NCBI GenBank assembly: GCA_964601575.1
Contig: CAZROA010000115.1
Coordinates: 1-16,166, forward strand
DNA length: 16,166 bases
Direction: 5' to 3'
Source: CAZKEG01 sp964601575
GTDB taxonomy: Bacteria; Desulfobacterota; Thermodesulfobacteria; Thermodesulfobacteriales; Thermodesulfatatoraceae
This document shows positions 14,505 through 16,166 of the stretch, one piece after another. The position numbers and the translations under genes are program-made. Below the pieces are notes generated by a model. The model did no database searches. It was given only the letters and a program-made list of their open reading frames with translations, and was not told the DNA's origin. The stretch's first letter is position 1. Each line of letters starts with the position of its first letter.

Positions 14505-14640
14505 TTTCACCCCTAAGGGGAGAGGGAACGAAGTGAGGCCCTGTCACGGGGATGAAGTAAAGTAAATTAGAACCGTCGAAGTTCAGAGATTGTTTCGATA
14601 TCAGAGGAGACCCCCGTGATGACAAAATAGCGAGTAGCAA
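14505..14640. repeat. Probable interspersed intergenic repeat (REP-like)
   Basis: CCCCTAAGGGGAGAGGG (from 14511) and GTCACGGGG near 14542-14550 are followed about 60 bases later by CCCCCGTGATGACA, which pairs with the latter as a long-range inverted repeat. On the minus strand the segment around 14580-14625 reads like a degenerate version of the common bacterial repeat that begins GTCATTGCGAG and ends GCAATCTC. I see no gene in 14469-14640. Confidence 0.4.
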
Positions 14641-14724
14641 ATCCGAATCCCGAGTGGCAGATGGGGTTTCGTTGTAGCTTTAAGGCCATAAATGGTTGGG
14701 TTAATTACAGGCTTACAAGGTTAC

Positions 14725-14766
14725 AAAGAGCCGCACAGGAATTCCTCCGCGCGGCTCTTTCCCTTT
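14725..14766 (+). terminator. Stem-loop terminator downstream of the phoH operon
   Basis: AAAGAGCCGC (14725-14734) pairs perfectly with GCGGCTCTTT (14751-14760) around a 16-base loop that itself contains the palindrome AGGAATTCCT. A pyrimidine- and T-rich run (CCCTTTT) follows on the plus strand. It lies about 255 bases after the molybdopterin-protein stop. It could also serve minus-strand transcripts, though the U-tract is on the plus side. Confidence 0.55.
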
Positions 14767-14774
14767 TGCCTTAC

Positions 14775-14897
14775 TTATTTCTTCCTTCTCTTGCGGAGAA
14801 GACCTGTCCTCAGGAGCCCTGTTCTCACAAGCAGCATAGTGCACGGTTTGGGGACGGGTTTGGAGGGAGCATTAACAGGACTTGAAAAGGTGATTGT
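14775..14897 (-). pseudogene. Decayed PEP-CTERM sorting-signal fragment
   Basis: The minus strand encodes SSPVNAPSKPVPKPCTMLLV then RTGLLRTGLLRKRRKK and a TAA at 14777-14775. This has the layout of a PEP-CTERM tail (VPEPSTMLLLGTGLLGLAGL plus a basic end). The diagnostic Glu is Lys, Ser is Cys, and glycines of the membrane helix are Arg, so it would no longer span a membrane. The changes look like G-to-A or C-to-T transitions. No upstream protein body is recognisable. It lies about 230 bases from the intact PEP-CTERM gene on the same strand, and probably represents a dead paralogue. Chance resemblance is unlikely given about 25 aligned positions. Confidence 0.65.
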
Positions 14898-15034
14898 AAG
14901 TTGAGGTGAGAGGTTCCCTGGCTTGTCTCTTTTCGTTGTGGCCGAAAGGCCATGAATGGTTGGGTGTGTGACTTCCATGCCTATACCCGACCATCAACTC
15001 TTAATTTTAACGCTCAAGTTTTCGCCTGAAAGGC

Positions 15035-15107
15035 AAGGGTTTTAACCCTTCCCAAGTGGAACAATGCTAAACCCCACTATAGGTAACCATAGGGGGTTTA
15101 GCATTGT
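15035..15107 (-). terminator. Stem-loops after the PEP-CTERM gene
   Basis: A perfect 15-bp stem is formed by 15061-15075 (ACAATGCTAAACCCC) and 15093-15107. An inner CTAT/ATAG extension surrounds AGGTAACC. A smaller palindrome, AAGGGT-TTTA-ACCCTT, lies at 15035-15050. Both come within 90 bases after the minus-strand stop at 15125. Neither has a proper U-tract, so they may protect the 3' end or belong to a small repeat rather than terminate by themselves. Confidence 0.45.
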
Positions 15108-15124
15108 CATTCAAACGCCACTTG

Positions 15125-15718
15125 TTACTTATTAATTAAACGCTTGCGACCATAGCCAGCAAGACCGATCAAACCAGAACCAACGAGGAAAATGGTCGAT
15201 GGTTCCGGAATTGGTGCAGATTCATTAATGGTAAGATCATCCATCACAAACTGACTTCCAGAAGTAAAAAACTTCAAAGAATCGACCCCCAGCCAATCAG
15301 CCTGAAACCAAACTGGAGTATATGTATTCAAAGTTAACTGAGCAGAATATAACAGTGTACCATTATTATACCCCTCAATGGTTAAAATATTATTGTAGTC
15401 CCAAGCAGAGGTGAAGTAGGCACCTGTAAAATCAAACAGATTGCCCGATACCGTCGCAGTATAATCCCACACATTGTAAGCCACCCACTGGCCAGAAGTT
15501 ACGCCATAATCATATCCAGTTCTTAGATAATAATCTTCATGAAGGACATCGAACTGATCCCAGTTTAAACCTTCATATCCGTTAGGGATAGGATTGTCCC
15601 ATGTATTCGGATTGGCATTAGGGACGTTTTCAAAATCAATTACCAAGGCATTGGCATTGCCTAACCATAATAACAATACCATTAACCCCGCAAACACGAA
15701 AAAGTATAATTTTTTCAT
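15125..15718 (-). CDS. PEP-CTERM-sorted secreted protein (197 aa)
   Basis: An extracellular or surface protein predicted to be processed by an exosortase. Residues 1-24 are a Sec signal peptide (KK, then a hydrophobic stretch, with a likely cut after NANA). The mature part begins LVIDFENVPNANPNTW. It is rich in Tyr, Trp, Asn and Asp, probably all beta, with lectin-like VMDDLTINE near the end. The C-terminus carries PIPEPSTIFLVGSGLIGLAG then YGRKRLINK: a PEP motif, a transmembrane helix and a basic tail. AGGAGG lies six bases before the ATG at 15718. A nearer ATG at 15723 reads into a stop after two codons. PEP-CTERM proteins are associated with exopolysaccharide and biofilm. No exosortase gene is in the window. 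A sigma-54-like promoter lies about 105 bases upstream. Confidence 0.9.
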   Translation of the reverse strand: MKKLYFFVFAGLMVLLLWLGNANALVIDFENVPNANPNTWDNPIPNGYEGLNWDQFDVLHEDYYLRTGYDYGVTSGQWVAYNVWDYTATVSGNLFDFTGAYFTSAWDYNNILTIEGYNNGTLLYSAQLTLNTYTPVWFQADWLGVDSLKFFTSGSQFVMDDLTINESAPIPEPSTIFLVGSGLIGLAGYGRKRLINK

Positions 15719-15820
15719 TTCATACCTCCTATTTCCCCTTTAATTTGTTACTTCTTTTTTAGTCCTCTCACCCCCTCCCTTTTAGCCCGTGCGCATGGCT
15801 AATAAATTGTATTAGTATTA

Positions 15821-15835
15821 GCAAATTTTATACCA
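15821..15835 (-). promoter_or_regulatory. Sigma-54 (-24/-12) promoter of the PEP-CTERM gene
   Basis: The minus strand reads TGGTATAAAATTTGC followed by TA. GG (15834-15833) and GC (15822-15821) are exactly ten bases apart, and TTGCTA matches the -12 consensus TTGCW. Transcription would start near 15809, giving a leader of about 90 bases that contains a TTAGCC/GGCTAA hairpin. PEP-CTERM systems commonly encode the sigma-54-dependent regulator PrsR, which fits. Confidence 0.55.
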
Positions 15836-15918
15836 TTTTATTTCTTAAAAAGTTGACAATTTTGGTGGAAATGCGGCCCCTTTTTAAGGGATAAAAAGAA
15901 TAAAACAACGGGAAATAT

Positions 15919-16012
15919 GAAAAAATTTTCCTCTTTTGGAAAAAGTTTTCACTCTAGTCTAAAAGCCTTGAGTAGAGCCAGAAAGCGGGGAATAGTGTGT
16001 GAAAAATTTTTC
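15919..16012. promoter_or_regulatory. Three GAAAAAnTTTTC dyads, candidate enhancer sites
   Basis: Identical-pattern 12-mers occur at 15919-15930 (n=A), 15939-15950 (n=G) and 16001-16012 (n=T). The third extends to the perfect 16-bp palindrome GTGAAAAATTTTTCAC. The centres are 20 and 62 bases apart, roughly two and six helical turns. Relative to the predicted sigma-54 start they sit near -116, -136 and -198. AT-rich composition raises the chance of coincidence. Confidence 0.45.
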
Positions 16013-16031
16013 ACTTTGCTAGGCTCTGGAA

Positions 16032-16166
16032 TGCTCCCTGTTTTTTGGACCAGTTAAAATGTTAGGGGCAGCGAGACCTCCCCGGGAGCAGGAGGTCAGT
16101 CATGAAAAAGAACCGCTTCTCCATTGACCAGATCATCAAAATCCTCGCCGAAGCCGAAACCCCTGG
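16032..16166 (+). mobile_element. Left end of an IS3-family insertion sequence (partial)
   Basis: The element probably begins near 16032 with TGCTCCCTGTTTTTTGGACC, a TG-starting terminal sequence of the type seen in IS3-like elements. About 70 bases later the first transposase frame opens. The right end lies outside the window, so the boundary and the target duplication cannot be checked here. Confidence 0.6.
16102..16166 (+). CDS. IS3-family transposase OrfA, N-terminus (partial)
   Basis: The ATG at 16102 has AGGAGG (16090-16095) six bases upstream. The visible residues (MKKNRFSIDQIIKILAEAE, then T, P, G) match the typical start of IS3-family OrfA, a helix-turn-helix protein that binds the element's ends. 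OrfA normally makes the active transposase OrfAB by frameshifting into orfB, which is beyond the right edge. The frame is open to the window end, with no sign of decay in the visible part. Confidence 0.85.
   Translation, partial: MKKNRFSIDQIIKILAEAETP

Larger units (their letters stand above)
14667..14965 (+). repeat. Imperfect 35-bp direct repeat (14667-14701 and 14931-14965)
   Basis: Both copies begin TTTCGTTGT and end AATGGTTGGGT, matching at 30 of 35 bases. A small hairpin at the centre (GGCC-GAAA-GGCC in the right copy) is kept as a weaker pairing in the left copy. The copies flank the terminator at 14725-14766 and the decayed PEP-CTERM fragment. They may mark a duplicated or inserted unit. 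Confidence 0.65.

Noticed and set aside
14419..14640. Minus-strand frame reading through the phoH-operon 3' region
   Set aside because: Its residues resemble translations of interspersed intergenic repeats, with no start signal, and it overlaps the end of the molybdopterin-protein gene.
15719..15809. Cyclic-di-GMP riboswitch in the PEP-CTERM leader
   Set aside because: GCGCACGGGCTAAAAGG faintly recalls the GEMM core, but the second conserved GGGACGCAAAGCC-type block is absent.
15853..15858. Plus-strand TTGACA as a promoter
   Set aside because: No acceptable -10 element lies 16-18 bases downstream, and no gene follows before the insertion sequence.

Overview
The window looks like a compact bacterial chromosome segment. 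A thermophilic, anaerobic member of the Thermodesulfobacteria/Desulfobacterota group fits best. This is inferred from a Tat-exported split-Soret-type dihaem cytochrome, a BioB with a non-E. coli auxiliary-cluster cysteine pattern, a molybdopterin-binding protein with a C-terminal cysteine cluster, a PEP-CTERM protein, and very tight gene packing. No rRNA gene supports the assignment, and I saw no rRNA, tRNA or CRISPR.

Left part (1-3400). A partial minus-strand gene leaves the left edge. A small helical protein follows (640-1023), with a sigma-70-like promoter and a strong intrinsic terminator. Next comes a three-gene plus-strand cassette of unrecognised genes (1148-3339). The cassette is AT-rich from about 1740 onward, unlike its surroundings. 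Its last two genes are paralogues sharing a nearly identical 47-bp segment, a conserved N-terminal module and a conserved C-terminal tail around different middles.

Protease/ATPase pair (3443-6105, minus strand). A ClpP-type serine protease overlaps by 4 nt a TraD/VirD4-like P-loop ATPase. ClpP normally pairs with Hsp100 unfoldases, so this pairing is the most interesting candidate system in the window.

Metabolic core (6299-14468). This holds a cupin, endonuclease V, the split-Soret-type cytochrome, biotin genes bioB and bioA with a Uma2-family nuclease-fold gene between them, an Amidase_3 protein without a signal peptide, and a phoH plus molybdopterin-binding pair. Neighbouring stops and starts often overlap (TAATG, ATGA), and convergent genes overlap by 4-6 nt.

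Right part (14469-16166). A non-coding stretch contains repeat-like DNA, a 35-bp imperfect direct repeat, a stem-loop terminator and a decayed PEP-CTERM sorting signal. An intact PEP-CTERM protein gene follows on the minus strand. It has a sigma-54-like GG-N10-GC promoter and, further upstream, three copies of the dyad GAAAAAnTTTTC at -116, -136 and -198 from the predicted start, where enhancer sites would be expected. An IS3-like element begins just beyond and runs off the right edge.
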